Notes: generated by a model not told the origin, from the letters alone. 64,000 nt of DNA from an uncultured Desulfobulbus sp. (GCF_963665445.1 NZ_OY762276.1:523501-587500), one strand, 5' to 3'. Positions 44,275 through 55,389 are shown, counted from the stretch's first letter. Translations and numbers: made by a program.

Positions 44275-45671
44275 CCACTGTAGCGCTCTTTGGCCTGTTG
44301 TTGATCTGTATGCTCTTGGGGATGCCCATTGCCTTTGCCCTTGGTCTTTCCAGCATTACGACCATCCTCTTCTTTTCCAACGATTCGCTGGCTTCCATTG
44401 CCCTTAAACTCTTTGAAGCCCTGTCATCGCATTACACCCTGCTGGCTATTCCGTTTTTTATTTTGTCCTCCGCCTTTCTTTCCACCGGCGGAGTGGCCAA
44501 GCGGATCATTCGTTTTGCCTTGAGCATTGTCGGACACATCCGTGGCGGCATGGCCATGGCCTCGGTGCTCGCCTGCATGATCTTTGCCGCGGTTTCCGGT
44601 TCCTCGCCCGCCACCGTTGCAGCCATCGGATCCATCGTCATTGCCGGCATGGTCCGTGCCGGCTATCCGGAGAGCTTTGCTGCCGGTGTCATCACCAATG
44701 CGGGGACCCTGGGCATTCTTATCCCGCCGTCGATCGTCATGCTTGTCTATGCGGCGGCCACGGAGGTATCCGCTGCCCGTATGTTCATGGCGGGCTTTGT
44801 TCCGGGCCTACTCATGGGCGGCATCTTGATGGTTGCGATCTACATCGTTGCCCGGATCAAAAATATTCCCGCATTGCCCTGGGCCGGATTTAAGGAGGTT
44901 CTCTCCTCCGGTGGTTCCGCCCTGGGCGGCCTGATGCTGATCATCATTGTCCTGGGGTCTATCTACGGCGGTATTGCCAGCCCCACCGAGGCGGCTGCGG
45001 TTTCCGCGCTGTACGCCTTTGGCGTGGCCATTTTCGGCTATCGCGATATCGGCCCGATGAAACATATTCCCTACCGCAAGCCAGGTGAAGGCCTCGGCGC
45101 TGCCATTGGCCGCAACATGGTCCAATCGGTCATTGCGATTCCCAAGTGCGTCACGGACAAAGAGGTGAACAAGGTGCTGATCGACGCCTCCAAGGTGAGT
45201 ATCATGCTCCTGTTCATCATTGCCAATGCCATGCTCTTTGCACATGTGCTCACCACCGAGCGCATTCCCCATCATCTGGCGGAGATGATTCTCGGCATGG
45301 GACTGGAAGCCTGGTCGTTTTTGATCGTGGTCAACCTGCTGCTTTTGGCTGCCGGTAACTTCATGGAGCCCTCGGCCATCCTCCTGATCATGGCCCCGAT
45401 CCTTTTTCCCATTGCGATGAAACTGGGCATCGACCCGATCCATCTTGGTATCGTCATGGTGGTGAACATGGAAATCGGCATGCTGACCCCGCCGGTCGGC
45501 CTCAACCTGTTTGTTACTGCCGGAATTACCGGACAGAGTATCGGCTGGGTCATCCGCGCCTCCTTTCCCTGGCTGTTGCTCCTTCTCCTCTTTCTTGCAC
45601 TTGTTACCTACATTCCGCAGATTTCACTCTGTCTGCCTGAGTTTATCGATCAACTTCACGGGTATAATTAA
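44271..45671 (+). CDS. dctM: TRAP transporter large membrane subunit DctM
   Basis: A 466-residue integral membrane permease with about twelve helices. Typical parts are LGMPIAFALGLSS, FFILSSAFLSTGGVAKRI, FAAVSGSSPATVAAIGSI, GILIPPS and EIGMLTPPVGLNLFV. It is about 40 residues longer than common DctM; the extra stretch lies near 260-305 between helices (GPMKHIPYRKPGEG to CVTDKEVNK). Transport uses a Na+ gradient, which links it to the Na+ pump genes downstream. Confidence 0.93.
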   Translation: MTTVALFGLLLICMLLGMPIAFALGLSSITTILFFSNDSLASIALKLFEALSSHYTLLAIPFFILSSAFLSTGGVAKRIIRFALSIVGHIRGGMAMASVLACMIFAAVSGSSPATVAAIGSIVIAGMVRAGYPESFAAGVITNAGTLGILIPPSIVMLVYAAATEVSAARMFMAGFVPGLLMGGILMVAIYIVARIKNIPALPWAGFKEVLSSGGSALGGLMLIIIVLGSIYGGIASPTEAAAVSALYAFGVAIFGYRDIGPMKHIPYRKPGEGLGAAIGRNMVQSVIAIPKCVTDKEVNKVLIDASKVSIMLLFIIANAMLFAHVLTTERIPHHLAEMILGMGLEAWSFLIVVNLLLLAAGNFMEPSAILLIMAPILFPIAMKLGIDPIHLGIVMVVNMEIGMLTPPVGLNLFVTAGITGQSIGWVIRASFPWLLLLLLFLALVTYIPQISLCLPEFIDQLHGYN

Positions 45672-45682
45672 TCCCCGCTTGC

Positions 45683-45724
45683 AAGCCCCCTCTCCCCAGG
45701 TTGGACAGGGGGCTTCAGCCTTTT
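45683..45724 (+). terminator. Hairpin after dctM
   Basis: AAGCCCCCT, 15 bases, AGGGGGCTT: perfect 9-bp stem followed by CAGCCTTTT. The T-run is short, so it may be a partial terminator allowing some read-through to uspA. Confidence 0.5.
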
Positions 45725-45736
45725 AAGGAGAACGCC

Positions 45737-46237
45737 ATGGTTCCTCGTCCAGAAATCAATACCATTCTCTACGCCACCGATCTCGGCGAACAGACCCGTC
45801 CTGTTTTTCGCATGGCCGTCAGCCAGGCTCGCCGTTACGATGCCCGTATTCTCATGATGCATGTGGTACCTCCCTTGGGCAGCAGTGCCCTCTCCATCGT
45901 CGATTCGTACCTTTCCCGCGAGGATGCGGAAAAACTGCACCAGGATGGCATGAAAAACCTTTTGGCAACGATGAAGGCACGTATCGAGCGGTTTAAAGAG
46001 GAGGAAATCGAGGCCTACAACATTAACCGTGTCCCTGTGACCGAGATTATTGTCGTCAGCGGTAGCTACCCCAGCCATGAAATTCTTCGTGTCGCTGAGG
46101 AGCACAAGGTCGATATGATTGTCATGGGCAAGTCAACCCACAGTTTTTTCAATGCCGACGTCATGGGCACCACTGCCCGGAGGGTGACCAGGTTCAGCCG
46201 TATTCCGGTGTTGCTTGTTCCCAACAATCCCCTATGA
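45737..46237 (+). CDS. uspA: Universal stress protein family (UspA)
   Basis: A 166-residue cytoplasmic protein. The N-terminus ILYATDLGEQTRPVFRMAV and the C-terminal ATP-binding type loop (DMIVMGKSTHSF, then GTTARRVTRFSRIPVLLVP) fit UspA. The ATG at 45737 has AAGGAG upstream; an in-frame start 12 codons earlier lies in the dctM hairpin. Small Usp genes often lie by TRAP transporters and may sense ATP or AMP. It starts the group that runs into the decarboxylase subunits. Confidence 0.88.
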   Translation: MVPRPEINTILYATDLGEQTRPVFRMAVSQARRYDARILMMHVVPPLGSSALSIVDSYLSREDAEKLHQDGMKNLLATMKARIERFKEEEIEAYNINRVPVTEIIVVSGSYPSHEILRVAEEHKVDMIVMGKSTHSFFNADVMGTTARRVTRFSRIPVLLVPNNPL

Positions 46238-46266
46238 AATGAACGTCCTGCCGAAAGAGAGAGAAG

Positions 46267-46692
46267 ATGATCGCTGAAGGAATGAAGCTGACCCTGCTCG
46301 GGGTCGGCGTTGTGTACCTGTTTTTGAGTTTGCTGGTCGTGGTGATCAAGGTGGCCTCTAGGGTGCTCAAGCCACTCACGGATAAGGAAGAGGCGGCTTA
46401 CCATGCCCTACCTGTCAAAAAAACTGTAAGTCGCCGCGCGGAAGAAGAGATGCAGCGTGTCATGGCGGTGATCAATGCCGCTATAACTGCTCATCAAGAG
46501 CGCAAGGCGGCTGCCGCGCTTTTTCAGGAAAGAACACAGTCCATTGCCGCAACGAGTGCTTCCTTACCAGGGGGAAGCATGCAGTTGACGGAGTCGCAGA
46601 AATATCGTGAACCGCGCCGGCGGCCCTATCGTGCCGGGGAACTGTTCCTTCGGGACCGCTCGACCCTGGCCGGTTACCTCTATCACCGCTAA
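46267..46692 (+). CDS. OadG/MmdD-like subunit of a Na+-pumping decarboxylase
   Basis: A 141-residue protein with one N-terminal membrane helix (LTLLGVGVVYLFLSLLVVVIKVAS) and a long soluble tail. The pattern is that of oxaloacetate decarboxylase gamma or methylmalonyl-CoA decarboxylase delta, which anchors the carboxyltransferase to OadB. Shared AVINAAITAHQER resembles AALAAVNAYM of the 64-residue protein at 32460. The C-terminus (RRRPYRAGELF) is basic. Neighbours (biotin carrier and OadB) confirm the setting. Confidence 0.78.
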   Translation: MIAEGMKLTLLGVGVVYLFLSLLVVVIKVASRVLKPLTDKEEAAYHALPVKKTVSRRAEEEMQRVMAVINAAITAHQERKAAAALFQERTQSIAATSASLPGGSMQLTESQKYREPRRRPYRAGELFLRDRSTLAGYLYHR

Positions 46693-46799
46693 GAGCGATG
46701 GGTCAGAAACCACCCATTGTTGCGTGCTCGTTGGTTGTTGCCGTGGTGCTGGCTGCCCGGTGCTGATTTTCATTTGTTCTGTACGAGAGAAGAGAAGGT

Positions 46800-47144
46800 A
46801 TGAATACAATTTCCCGTTATAAGGTCACCGTCGACGGTATAACCTACCATGTTCAAGTCGAAGACGAATCCGGAGAGGTTGCATCCGTCAATCGTGCCGA
46901 CGAGCTGCAGGGAAGTAAACCGCACCGTCAGCCGATCGAGGTGCGCACCCATCTCCCCGGCAACATCTATGAAGTACTGTGCGCTGAAGGCGACCGGGTC
47001 AAAAAGGGGGAGACTGTCGTCATCCTTGAGGCAATGAAAATGGAATCCCCAATCTATGCCACAGAGGATGGGGTGGTCAAGTCGGTAGAGGTCAGCAAGG
47101 GGCAAACCGTTAAAGCCGGCCAGGTGTTGGTCGTTATTGCCTGA
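46800..47144 (+). CDS. Biotin carboxyl carrier protein (MmdC/OadA biotin-domain type)
   Basis: A 114-residue soluble carrier. The biotinyl domain ([21 protein letters not shown], then EAMKMES with the Lys near residue 80) occupies the C-half; the first 45 residues form a short beta-rich domain ([20 protein letters not shown]) that also occurs in OadA and MmdC proteins. It would carry CO2 from a carboxyltransferase to OadB. The window has a second biotin domain fused at 32712. OadB starts 20 bases after. Confidence 0.88.
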   Translation: MNTISRYKVTVDGITYHVQVEDESGEVASVNRADELQGSKPHRQPIEVRTHLPGNIYEVLCAEGDRVKKGETVVILEAMKMESPIYATEDGVVKSVEVSKGQTVKAGQVLVVIA

Positions 47145-47164
47145 CCTCTCCCCCACAGTCAACC

Positions 47165-48457
47165 ATGAAGAAATATTGTCTTGTCTGGACCCTTGTTCTG
47201 CCCACGCTCCTGCTGATAAACCCGTTTGCAGGTACCCCGACTGCGCTGGCAGCCGAGCCAGGCCTGCACACCGTACCGGGTATGTGGGAAATGTTGAGCC
47301 AATTCTGGCAATCAACCGGCATTATCCAGTTTGTCCTGCCGGAGAACGGTCAGTGGACCGATGGGGTTGGCCGGTTGATCATGATAGCCGTCGGGGTGTT
47401 ATTGCTCTACCTGGCCATTGCCCGTGAATTTGAACCACTGTTGCTCCTCCCCATCGGATTCGGCTCAATTCTTTCCAATATTCCGTTGGCCGGCATGAAT
47501 GACCCCGGCGGCCTTCTTTACTTTATTTATACCATCGGTATCAAGTCAGGCGCTTTTCCGTTGATCATCTTCATGGGCATCGGCACATTGACCGATTTCG
47601 GCCCCATGCTGGCCAATCCCAAAACCGCCCTCCTCGGTGCGGCTGCCCAATTCGGCATCTTTACCACCTTGATCGGGGCACTGTTGCTCTCCGAATATGT
47701 TCCGGGTATCGATTTCAACCTCTTGGACGCAGCCTCCATCGGTATTATCGGTGGAGCTGACGGACCGACCGCCATCTTTCTCTCGAGCCAACTCTCGCCA
47801 CGGCTGCTTGGGTCCATTGCCGTTGCCGCCTATTCCTACATGGCCCTGGTCCCCATCATTCAACCGCCGATCATGCGCCTTCTGACCACCACCGGCGAAC
47901 GGCGTATCCGCATGAGTCAAATGCGCTACGTGGGCAAGGTTGAGAAAATTGTCTTTCCGCTGATCGTGCTTGCGCTCAGTATCTTTTTGCTGCCCTCTGC
48001 CGCTCCGCTCATCGGCATGTTCATGTTTGGTAATCTGATGCGTGAATGCGGGGTGGTGGATCGCCTTTCAAAAACAGCACAAAATGCACTGCTCAATATC
48101 GTGACCATATTTCTGGGATTGGGGGTCGGTGCGCAGATGACGGCAGAGAAGTTTCTCAATGCCTCGACCTTGGGCATCCTCTTTCTGGGTGTTATCGCCT
48201 TTTCCATCGGGACCGCTTCCGGCGTACTGATGGCGAAGCTGATGAACCTGCTCCCTGGCACAAAAATTAACCCCCTGATCGGGTCTGCGGGGGTCTCGGC
48301 CGTTCCCATGGCGGCACGGGTCAGCCATCGTTTGGGTATGGAGGCTGATCCGGAAAATATGCTGCTGATGCATGCCATGGGGCCCAATGTTGCCGGTGTT
48401 ATCGGTTCGGCTGTTGCTGCAGGGGTGTTGCTGACCTTGAAAAACTTTGCCGGCTGA
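47165..48457 (+). CDS. oadB: Na+-translocating decarboxylase beta subunit
   Basis: A 430-residue membrane protein that decarboxylates carboxybiotin and exports Na+. It begins with a signal-like helix, then about nine helices. The region [20 protein letters not shown] near 197-217 holds the Asp of the Na+ site; [17 protein letters not shown] and the late [15 protein letters not shown] carry further conserved Asn, Gly and Ser. It fits OadB, MmdB and GcdB equally. No complete alpha subunit lies next to it, so it must use one encoded elsewhere, probably at 30852 or 32712. Confidence 0.93.
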   Translation: MKKYCLVWTLVLPTLLLINPFAGTPTALAAEPGLHTVPGMWEMLSQFWQSTGIIQFVLPENGQWTDGVGRLIMIAVGVLLLYLAIAREFEPLLLLPIGFGSILSNIPLAGMNDPGGLLYFIYTIGIKSGAFPLIIFMGIGTLTDFGPMLANPKTALLGAAAQFGIFTTLIGALLLSEYVPGIDFNLLDAASIGIIGGADGPTAIFLSSQLSPRLLGSIAVAAYSYMALVPIIQPPIMRLLTTTGERRIRMSQMRYVGKVEKIVFPLIVLALSIFLLPSAAPLIGMFMFGNLMRECGVVDRLSKTAQNALLNIVTIFLGLGVGAQMTAEKFLNASTLGILFLGVIAFSIGTASGVLMAKLMNLLPGTKINPLIGSAGVSAVPMAARVSHRLGMEADPENMLLMHAMGPNVAGVIGSAVAAGVLLTLKNFAG

Positions 48458-48627
48458 CGACGGTCTTCACGAAGACGACCAAAGCTCCTGCAGCCAAGGT
48501 GCTTTCGTCTCTCGTTCAGTTCTGTCCGGTTATGGTTGACTTCTCTTCGATTTTTGTTTTTATTTCTTGCAAATAGGAAGGTTGTTCGCCACAGAAAAAT
48601 CGTTGATACCGGTTGTGAGGAGGGCTG

Positions 48628-48936
48628 ATGATCGTTCGGGTTATAATGACGCGCAAGGTGGCCAGACACGGCAAAGGACTTGATGTGACCCTGTTGCCGG
48701 TTCTGTCCGAATTACTGATGGAGCTTCGCTCCATTGCCAATCAGCAGTCCGGATATATTTCCGGAGAAACCCTGCGCAATGTCCATGAGCCGGAAGAGTA
48801 CGTGGTCATCAGTACCTGGCGTTCCATTGAAGATTGGCAACGCTGGTTTGCCAATGAAAAGCGAGCCGAACTCGAAGGGAAGGTCGATGCACTGATCGGC
48901 TCGCCGACCACCTATAAGATCTACAGTTATTACTGA
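48628..48936 (+). CDS. Antibiotic biosynthesis monooxygenase (ABM)-fold protein
   Basis: A 102-residue dimeric alpha-beta barrel-type protein. IVRVIMTRKVARHGKG at the N-terminus, QSGYISGETLRNVHEPEEYVVISTWRSIEDWQRWFAN in the middle and the YKIYSYY end follow the ABM/YgiN plan. Such proteins may oxidise quinols, degrade heme or be non-enzymatic. AGGAGGGC precedes the ATG. A terminator follows. Confidence 0.75.
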   Translation: MIVRVIMTRKVARHGKGLDVTLLPVLSELLMELRSIANQQSGYISGETLRNVHEPEEYVVISTWRSIEDWQRWFANEKRAELEGKVDALIGSPTTYKIYSYY

Positions 48937-48962
48937 CCTTCCTGTATTTTTTCTTGTTTTGC

Positions 48963-48993
48963 GGGCCGCTTCCTTGGGAGTCGGCCTTTTTTT
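48963..48993 (+). terminator. Terminator after the ABM gene
   Basis: GGGCCG, 13 bases, CGGCC followed by T7. Inner bases also partly pair (TTCC with GGAG). It lies 27 bases after the stop. Confidence 0.65.
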
Positions 48994-49034
48994 GTGCATG
49001 CCCGGCTTGCCCCTCTTTTGCTTCCCTTCCATTT

Positions 49035-49137
49035 TGACAGCCTCGTTAAAAGTCAAAAGTTGAGAAATCGAGGTTCGTCAAATCAATAGGTTAGAAGGCA
49101 AGAAACGTCGTTTTCGTGGCTTTTTTACGAGAACGAT
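49035..49137 (+). repeat. 103-bp dispersed repeat, copy C
   Basis: Begins TGACAGCCTCGTTAAAAGTC and ends in GTCGTTTTCGT, GGCTTTTTT, ACGAGAACGAT. The same GAAACGTC block as in copy B precedes the hairpin. The middle is more diverged than in A, B and D. Confidence 0.7.
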
Positions 49138-49278
49138 ATTTTTTCTGTCCCAATCTGCCGCATTCTCCCATTGAAGGGGGGGAGGCGGCTTCATCCCCGG
49201 TTGGGAGCTTCTTGGCCTGCTCCAGACAGAGAATAACTGTTGTTGACAGGCATGAATTCTGGATGGCGCTTGACCAAC

Positions 49279-49317
49279 AAAAAAGGCTGTTCCCACCGTG
49301 AGGTGAGAACAGCCTTG
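49279..49317 (-). terminator. Terminator of the sdhCAB operon
   Basis: Minus strand: AAGGCTGTTCTCACC, loop, GGTGGGAACAGCCTT followed by TTTTG. The stem of about 14 bp has one mismatch. It begins 26 bases after the sdhB stop. Confidence 0.8.
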
Positions 49318-49342
49318 GGAACGAGAGCTATCGCAGGATCGA

Positions 49343-50107
49343 TCAATGATCGATGCTGAACGAAGCCTTGAGGTATTCGCGGTTGAGGCGGGCGATGTTG
49401 CGAATGGTGATGCCTTTGGGGCAGACGTTTTCGCATTCACGCTCGTTGGAGCAGTTACCGAAACCTTCAGCATCCATCTGCATAACCATGTTGATGGCCC
49501 GTTTTTTGGCTTCAAGTTGACCCTGGGGAAGCAGGGCAAGCTGAGAAACCTTGGCGGAAAGAAACAGCATCGGGGTACCGTTGGGGCAGGCGGCGGCACA
49601 GGCACCGCAACCGATGCAGGCGGCTGCATCCATGGCCTGCTCGGCGACATGCTGCGGGATAAGGATGGTGTTGCCATCTTGCGGGGATCCGGTGTTGACC
49701 GAGACGAAACCGCCGGCAGCGATGATGCGGTCCAGGGCGCCGCGATCAACGATCAGATCTTTGACGATCGGGAAGCCCTGGGAGCGGAACGGCTCGATGA
49801 CGATGGTGTCGCCATCTTTGAACCGGCGCATGTGCAGCTGGCACAAAGTGGTTTCCTTGTCCGGACCGTGGGCGGTACCGTTGACAACCGCACCGCACAT
49901 ACCGCAGATACCCTCGCGGCAGTCATGATCAAAGGCGATGGGCTCCAAGCCTTTGACAGTTAACCATTCGTTCAGCACGTCGATCATCTCCAGAAAGGAG
50001 CTGTCGGTGCTGATGTCTTTGAGAGCATGCTCCTCAAAAGCGCCTTTAGCCAGAGGACCATTCTGTCGCCAAATTTTCACTATTATATTAATCGATTTCG
50101 ATGACAT
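49343..50107 (-). CDS. sdhB: Succinate dehydrogenase/fumarate reductase iron-sulfur subunit
   Basis: A 254-residue electron-transfer subunit. The 2Fe-2S domain has [10 protein letters not shown] and a later C in TLCQLH; the C-half has [12 protein letters not shown] and [12 protein letters not shown] for the 4Fe-4S and 3Fe-4S clusters. It passes electrons between SdhA and the heme subunit. The type is like Bacillus and epsilonproteobacterial enzymes that use menaquinone. It is 66 bases from sdhA. Confidence 0.95.
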   Translation of the reverse strand: MSSKSINIIVKIWRQNGPLAKGAFEEHALKDISTDSSFLEMIDVLNEWLTVKGLEPIAFDHDCREGICGMCGAVVNGTAHGPDKETTLCQLHMRRFKDGDTIVIEPFRSQGFPIVKDLIVDRGALDRIIAAGGFVSVNTGSPQDGNTILIPQHVAEQAMDAAACIGCGACAAACPNGTPMLFLSAKVSQLALLPQGQLEAKKRAINMVMQMDAEGFGNCSNERECENVCPKGITIRNIARLNREYLKASFSIDH

Positions 50108-50173
50108 AAGCTTTCTTCTGCGTTGTGTTTTAAACTTCAGTTATGAATCTGCTTAACTCGGGTCAGATATGCA

Positions 50174-52099
<1,926 letters not shown>

Positions 52100-52205
52100 A
52101 GTCGTTTCTTTTTGCTGTAGTTAATAAGAATAAAGCTTGTTGGGAGAATTCACGAGCAGGAAAGTGGCCGTAATTTCTCTATCGTCTCTGTCAATTTGTA
52201 CTCGA

Positions 52206-52862
52206 TTAAAGCAATTGATTTCGGGAGATGACCATCAAGAAGGTGATCAACAAAAAGACGCCGCCCATGATGCCCGCAAGTGCCCAGGTGATCACACGCA
52301 ACGGATAATCATATTTGGGATGGCTGATGCCGAAGGTCTGAAGCAGAGACCAGAATCCATGGCTGACGTGGAGGAACAGCAGACAAATGCCGGCTCCGTA
52401 GATCAGGGTGAAGAATGGGTTGTTCAGTACTTCGGTAACAAAGTCAGAAATTGTTTTTACTTCGGTTTTCTCGACAAAATGGAAGTTTGCGAGGTGGATC
52501 AGAATGAAGATGAAGATGGCAACGCCGGTGTACGGCATGGTTTTGGAGCCGATGGTACGGCCGCCGGCTGAGGTCTCAACAGCGTACTTGCCGCCGCGGG
52601 CCTTACGGTTCTGCAAGAACAAGATGATACCAGTGATGACATGCAGAAAGAAAATGGTGTACAGGCCGATTTCAAAGATAGGCACAAACGGGCCTAAGGA
52701 ATGAAGATGATGCGCATAGGCATTAAATGCGCTTCTCCCCCAGAAAATTGTACTGTTGCCTATGGTGTGCACGAGGAGGAACGAGCCCAACATAAACCCA
52801 GTAAAAGCCATGATGTACTTTTTGCCCAACGATGAACGACAAGTTTGAATGAACCACGACAT
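52206..52862 (-). CDS. sdhC: Succinate dehydrogenase/fumarate reductase cytochrome b subunit
   Basis: A 218-residue membrane protein with about five helices. His residues that could hold two b hemes are in LVHTIG, AHHLHSLG, FLHVITG, ILIHLANFH and FLHVSHGFW. The fold is the single-subunit type B anchor that reacts with menaquinone. It is first in the operon; AGGAAAGG precedes the ATG. The heme pair lets electron flow couple to membrane potential. Confidence 0.93.
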   Translation of the reverse strand: MSWFIQTCRSSLGKKYIMAFTGFMLGSFLLVHTIGNSTIFWGRSAFNAYAHHLHSLGPFVPIFEIGLYTIFFLHVITGIILFLQNRKARGGKYAVETSAGGRTIGSKTMPYTGVAIFIFILIHLANFHFVEKTEVKTISDFVTEVLNNPFFTLIYGAGICLLFLHVSHGFWSLLQTFGISHPKYDYPLRVITWALAGIMGGVFLLITFLMVISRNQLL

Positions 52863-52962
52863 AATTACCTTTCCTGAATGAGAGTTAAAAGAATGAAACG
52901 GTTGATACGCCAGCGAAACCAGGCTCAGAACTGAAGCGATATTCAGACTGAACGGTCATTCA

Positions 52963-52990
52963 TTAACTCTGGATCACCTGACCTGTCAAG
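52963..52990 (-). promoter_or_regulatory. Promoter for sdhCAB
   Basis: Minus strand TTGACA (52990-52985), 16 bases, GTTAAT (52968-52963). A perfect -35 and four of six -10 bases. The start would be near 52955, leaving a leader of about 93 bases before sdhC. Confidence 0.5.
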
Positions 52991-53378
52991 AAAAAAAGGC
53001 CCTTGTAATTTCAGCAAATTTTGCTCGAATAGGCCTTAACCGCACCTTAAAAAATATGCGTAATGTGCAAGGTTTTGCCGGGGCAGAATGTCTCAATTCA
53101 CGACAGCGATGTGTAGTAATGTCACGACAAGGGCTTGAGCTGGGATTGCAAATTTGTGGTCATTATGACATTTGGGATAAGGCGTGATTGATCGCATAGC
53201 TGGCACAAAAAAATTGTGCGAGTTGGCGAAGGGGCTGTTCGAGAGGATGGCTGGCTTGCGTGCCGAAGTGAAGGGCTTGAGAGAGCAGTGCACACTTAAT
53301 ACCGTGTTTTCAGCAAAGTAGAAACATTATTCTTTTGCTTGAGCATCAATGGTCGGACTTAATGTATGCGTGCGCCTT

Positions 53379-53444
53379 GTGAGGCTGTTGCTCTCTTCTC
53401 CTGGGGGGCTGGAATCACATGAAGAGAGGGCTTTTTCGCCTCAC
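53379..53444 (+). ncRNA. Nested hairpin, candidate structured RNA upstream of the 531-residue gene
   Basis: Two stacked perfect stems: GTGAGGC with GCCTCAC (7 bp) around CTCTCTTC with GAAGAGAG (8 bp), separated by TGTTG and GGCTTTTTC. The apical loop is 22 bases. It could be a leader, a small RNA or a terminator from an undetected transcript. No known family was recognised. Confidence 0.4.
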
Positions 53445-53678
53445 CGGGGGGCCGCCTCAGACCTGCTCTCCCTTGCGGTGAAAGGCTCCAGGCAATCTCC
53501 GGTTTGGGGGGTGCCTTTGCGTAAAGCCAGCCGCTGGTTTGTCAAACAATTGCAAAAATCAACCATCGTGCTAGAGAATCTATCCTCAGGTTACATATGT
53601 ATACTTTTCAATAACCATGGCAGCCGGACCGTGGGGCTGAACAGTCTTGTCCGGGCTTGCGCACAATGAGAGGGCGAT

Positions 53679-55274
53679 ATGCTGCATACCTCCGTTTCCC
53701 CCGAAGGTCGATTCAAAGTGGGCAGACACTGCCCCAGCTACCAAGTTGCCAACCTGCGTCAGCAAGAGCATGTATGCTCTTTGGGACAGACCGATCAGGG
53801 CAGCGAGTTGTTTAATCACCAAAACTTCCCCGTGAGTGATGTGACGGTCGAAATGGCGCGTCCCATCTACGAGATTCTCAATCCCTTTCCTTTCCGCGGG
53901 TGCACCTATATCGATTCCGGCTGGGCAAACGGCAGGGTCGGTCATACTGAACGCATCTGCATCCCTGCAAGGGAAGAGGTGAGTTTGCGGACCCTGCTAG
54001 GGCAGCACTGCAACGAACAGACGGCGCAAGCCATAATCGGTCAACTGCCGCTTTCCCTGCGGTATGAGCTCGCAGCCACCTCCACCGATGCCGAAGAGCT
54101 GATTTGGCTGGCCAAGTCTTGTTGCCGTATGGTGTATGACCCCAAAGGGGATGCGGTAGGGTTGCGGTATGTGCAACTCGGAGAACGGTACACTGCGGAT
54201 ATCGATGATTTCGAGCTGTTTGAAACCATTGCCAACAACCCATATTTGCCTGACCACTACAAAGAGCTCATGGTGCTCCGTCCCGGCGTCCAGGGAGGAA
54301 GCGAGATTGTCGGCGACGTTCACCAGGGACGGACCCATATTTTTGAATATCTGCGAACCAACTCGTACATTCCCTGGGGGCATTATGCAGCCAACTTCGC
54401 CCCTGCCTCGATCCGGTATACGATCACCGACCTCTCCGAGGAGGATATGGACGGGCTCAGGCATCTCTATTACCAGCGAATGTTCACCAGTCTGGCGGAG
54501 AAACTGGAACTTCCATCCCCCATTCGACGTCGGATTCTGCGTCTCGATGAGTTGGAGTCGCTCAGGTCTTCCATCGTTGAAAAAATGCGGGATCTAGGGG
54601 ATTCGGTCGACCGGTTCGCCACTCTCTGGGGATGGAATTTTGGTTATGATTTTTCCGGATCAGGATACCGGCTCCACGCCTCGCACCAGATGATTCATCA
54701 ACAGTATGCCATGGTGCCGCAATGGGTGGATTCCATCGATGGAGAGCGATTCCCGGCCTACTGCTGTGGAGATCTGGTGGCCGATGTGGTTGACCGCTAC
54801 CGAAAAGAGTATCGGTCTGAATTTTTCGACGATTACCTTAAGGCGATAAACTGTAATACCAGAACCGATGGCGGGGCGGGGGAGAGCTCGCTAGTGGTCT
54901 GGCGGGATGAAAACGTGCTCCTTTTTGTGCCCAAGGCCCAGGTTTCCCAGTGGGAATTGAATTTGATGGTCATCGCAGACGGCGCATTCGGACCGGTCGG
55001 CAATATCATTGAAGCAGCTACGCCGGTCCGCCGTTCGCTCAATCGGGGTATCCTCAAGGCGCAGCAGGCGCTAGCCGGGCTCGGGGCGGCCATGGTCACC
55101 TCGATCGAATACAGTAAACGCATCGGAGTGGAGAACGGGCAGCGTTTGCTGTACAGTTTTCTGCCCAAACTCCCCTGGTCCATGGGGGGCTTCAGCGAGG
55201 CCCAGGGGCGCTATATCCTTGGTCATTACCCTGAAGATTTTGCCATTGCCTGCCGCGATCAGCTGAGGCGGTAA
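53679..55274 (+). CDS. Uncharacterised 531-residue protein with HIT/GalT-like C-terminal hint
   Basis: A soluble 531-residue protein with no signal peptide or membrane helix. I do not recognise its family. A region near 405-440 (SLVVWRDENVLLFVPKAQVSQWELNLMV, then GNIIEA) recalls the strand-loop-strand of HIT or galactose-1-phosphate uridylyltransferase proteins, but a clear HxHxH is not seen. Cys pairs occur as SCCRM near 149 and YCCGD near 368. It stands between sdh and trp genes without close partners. A ribosome-binding GAGGGCG lies before the ATG. Possibly a nucleotidyl-transfer or phosphorylase-like enzyme; uncertain. Confidence 0.6.
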   Translation: MLHTSVSPEGRFKVGRHCPSYQVANLRQQEHVCSLGQTDQGSELFNHQNFPVSDVTVEMARPIYEILNPFPFRGCTYIDSGWANGRVGHTERICIPAREEVSLRTLLGQHCNEQTAQAIIGQLPLSLRYELAATSTDAEELIWLAKSCCRMVYDPKGDAVGLRYVQLGERYTADIDDFELFETIANNPYLPDHYKELMVLRPGVQGGSEIVGDVHQGRTHIFEYLRTNSYIPWGHYAANFAPASIRYTITDLSEEDMDGLRHLYYQRMFTSLAEKLELPSPIRRRILRLDELESLRSSIVEKMRDLGDSVDRFATLWGWNFGYDFSGSGYRLHASHQMIHQQYAMVPQWVDSIDGERFPAYCCGDLVADVVDRYRKEYRSEFFDDYLKAINCNTRTDGGAGESSLVVWRDENVLLFVPKAQVSQWELNLMVIADGAFGPVGNIIEAATPVRRSLNRGILKAQQALAGLGAAMVTSIEYSKRIGVENGQRLLYSFLPKLPWSMGGFSEAQGRYILGHYPEDFAIACRDQLRR

Positions 55275-55287
55275 TGTTTTTTTGAGG

Positions 55288-55389
55288 TGATGGTTTGGTG
55301 AAAAGTCAAAGAACGGAAAATCATCCATCGTGAAATCGGCACGTTACGGAAATAGAAAGGTCGTTCAGCTGTCTTTTTGCGAGCACGAC
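55288..55389 (+). repeat. 102-bp dispersed repeat, copy D
   Basis: Begins TGATGGTTTGGTGAAAAGTC, has CATCGTGAAATCGGCA in the middle as in copy B, and ends GTCGTTCAGCT, GTCTTTTT, GCGAGCACGAC (outer GTCGT and ACGAC pair). It lies 14 bases after the preceding gene and before trpB. Confidence 0.75.

Larger units (their letters stand above)
48937..49342. other. About 400-base spacer between convergent genes
   Basis: No gene is supported. It holds the plus-strand terminator (48963), repeat copy C (49035-49137) and the minus-strand terminator of the sdh genes (49279-49317). The remainder shows nothing clear. Confidence 0.6.
52863..53678. other. About 800 bases without a supported gene
   Basis: It holds the sdh promoter (52963-52990), a stem GCACAA against TTGTGC at 53203-53219, and the nested hairpin at 53379-53444. 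Open frames of 66 codons (minus) and 106 codons (plus) are present but lack ribosome-binding sites or family pattern and are probably chance. The G-rich stretch 53440-53560 may continue the structured RNA. Confidence 0.5.

Noticed and set aside
53198-53219. TGGCAC near 53201 as a sigma54 promoter
   Set aside because: The -12-like TTG is two bases too far from the TGG; the sequence is better seen as a small hairpin.
53349-53669. 106-codon open frame before the 531-residue gene
   Set aside because: No ribosome-binding site, unusual composition, and it overlaps the nested hairpin.
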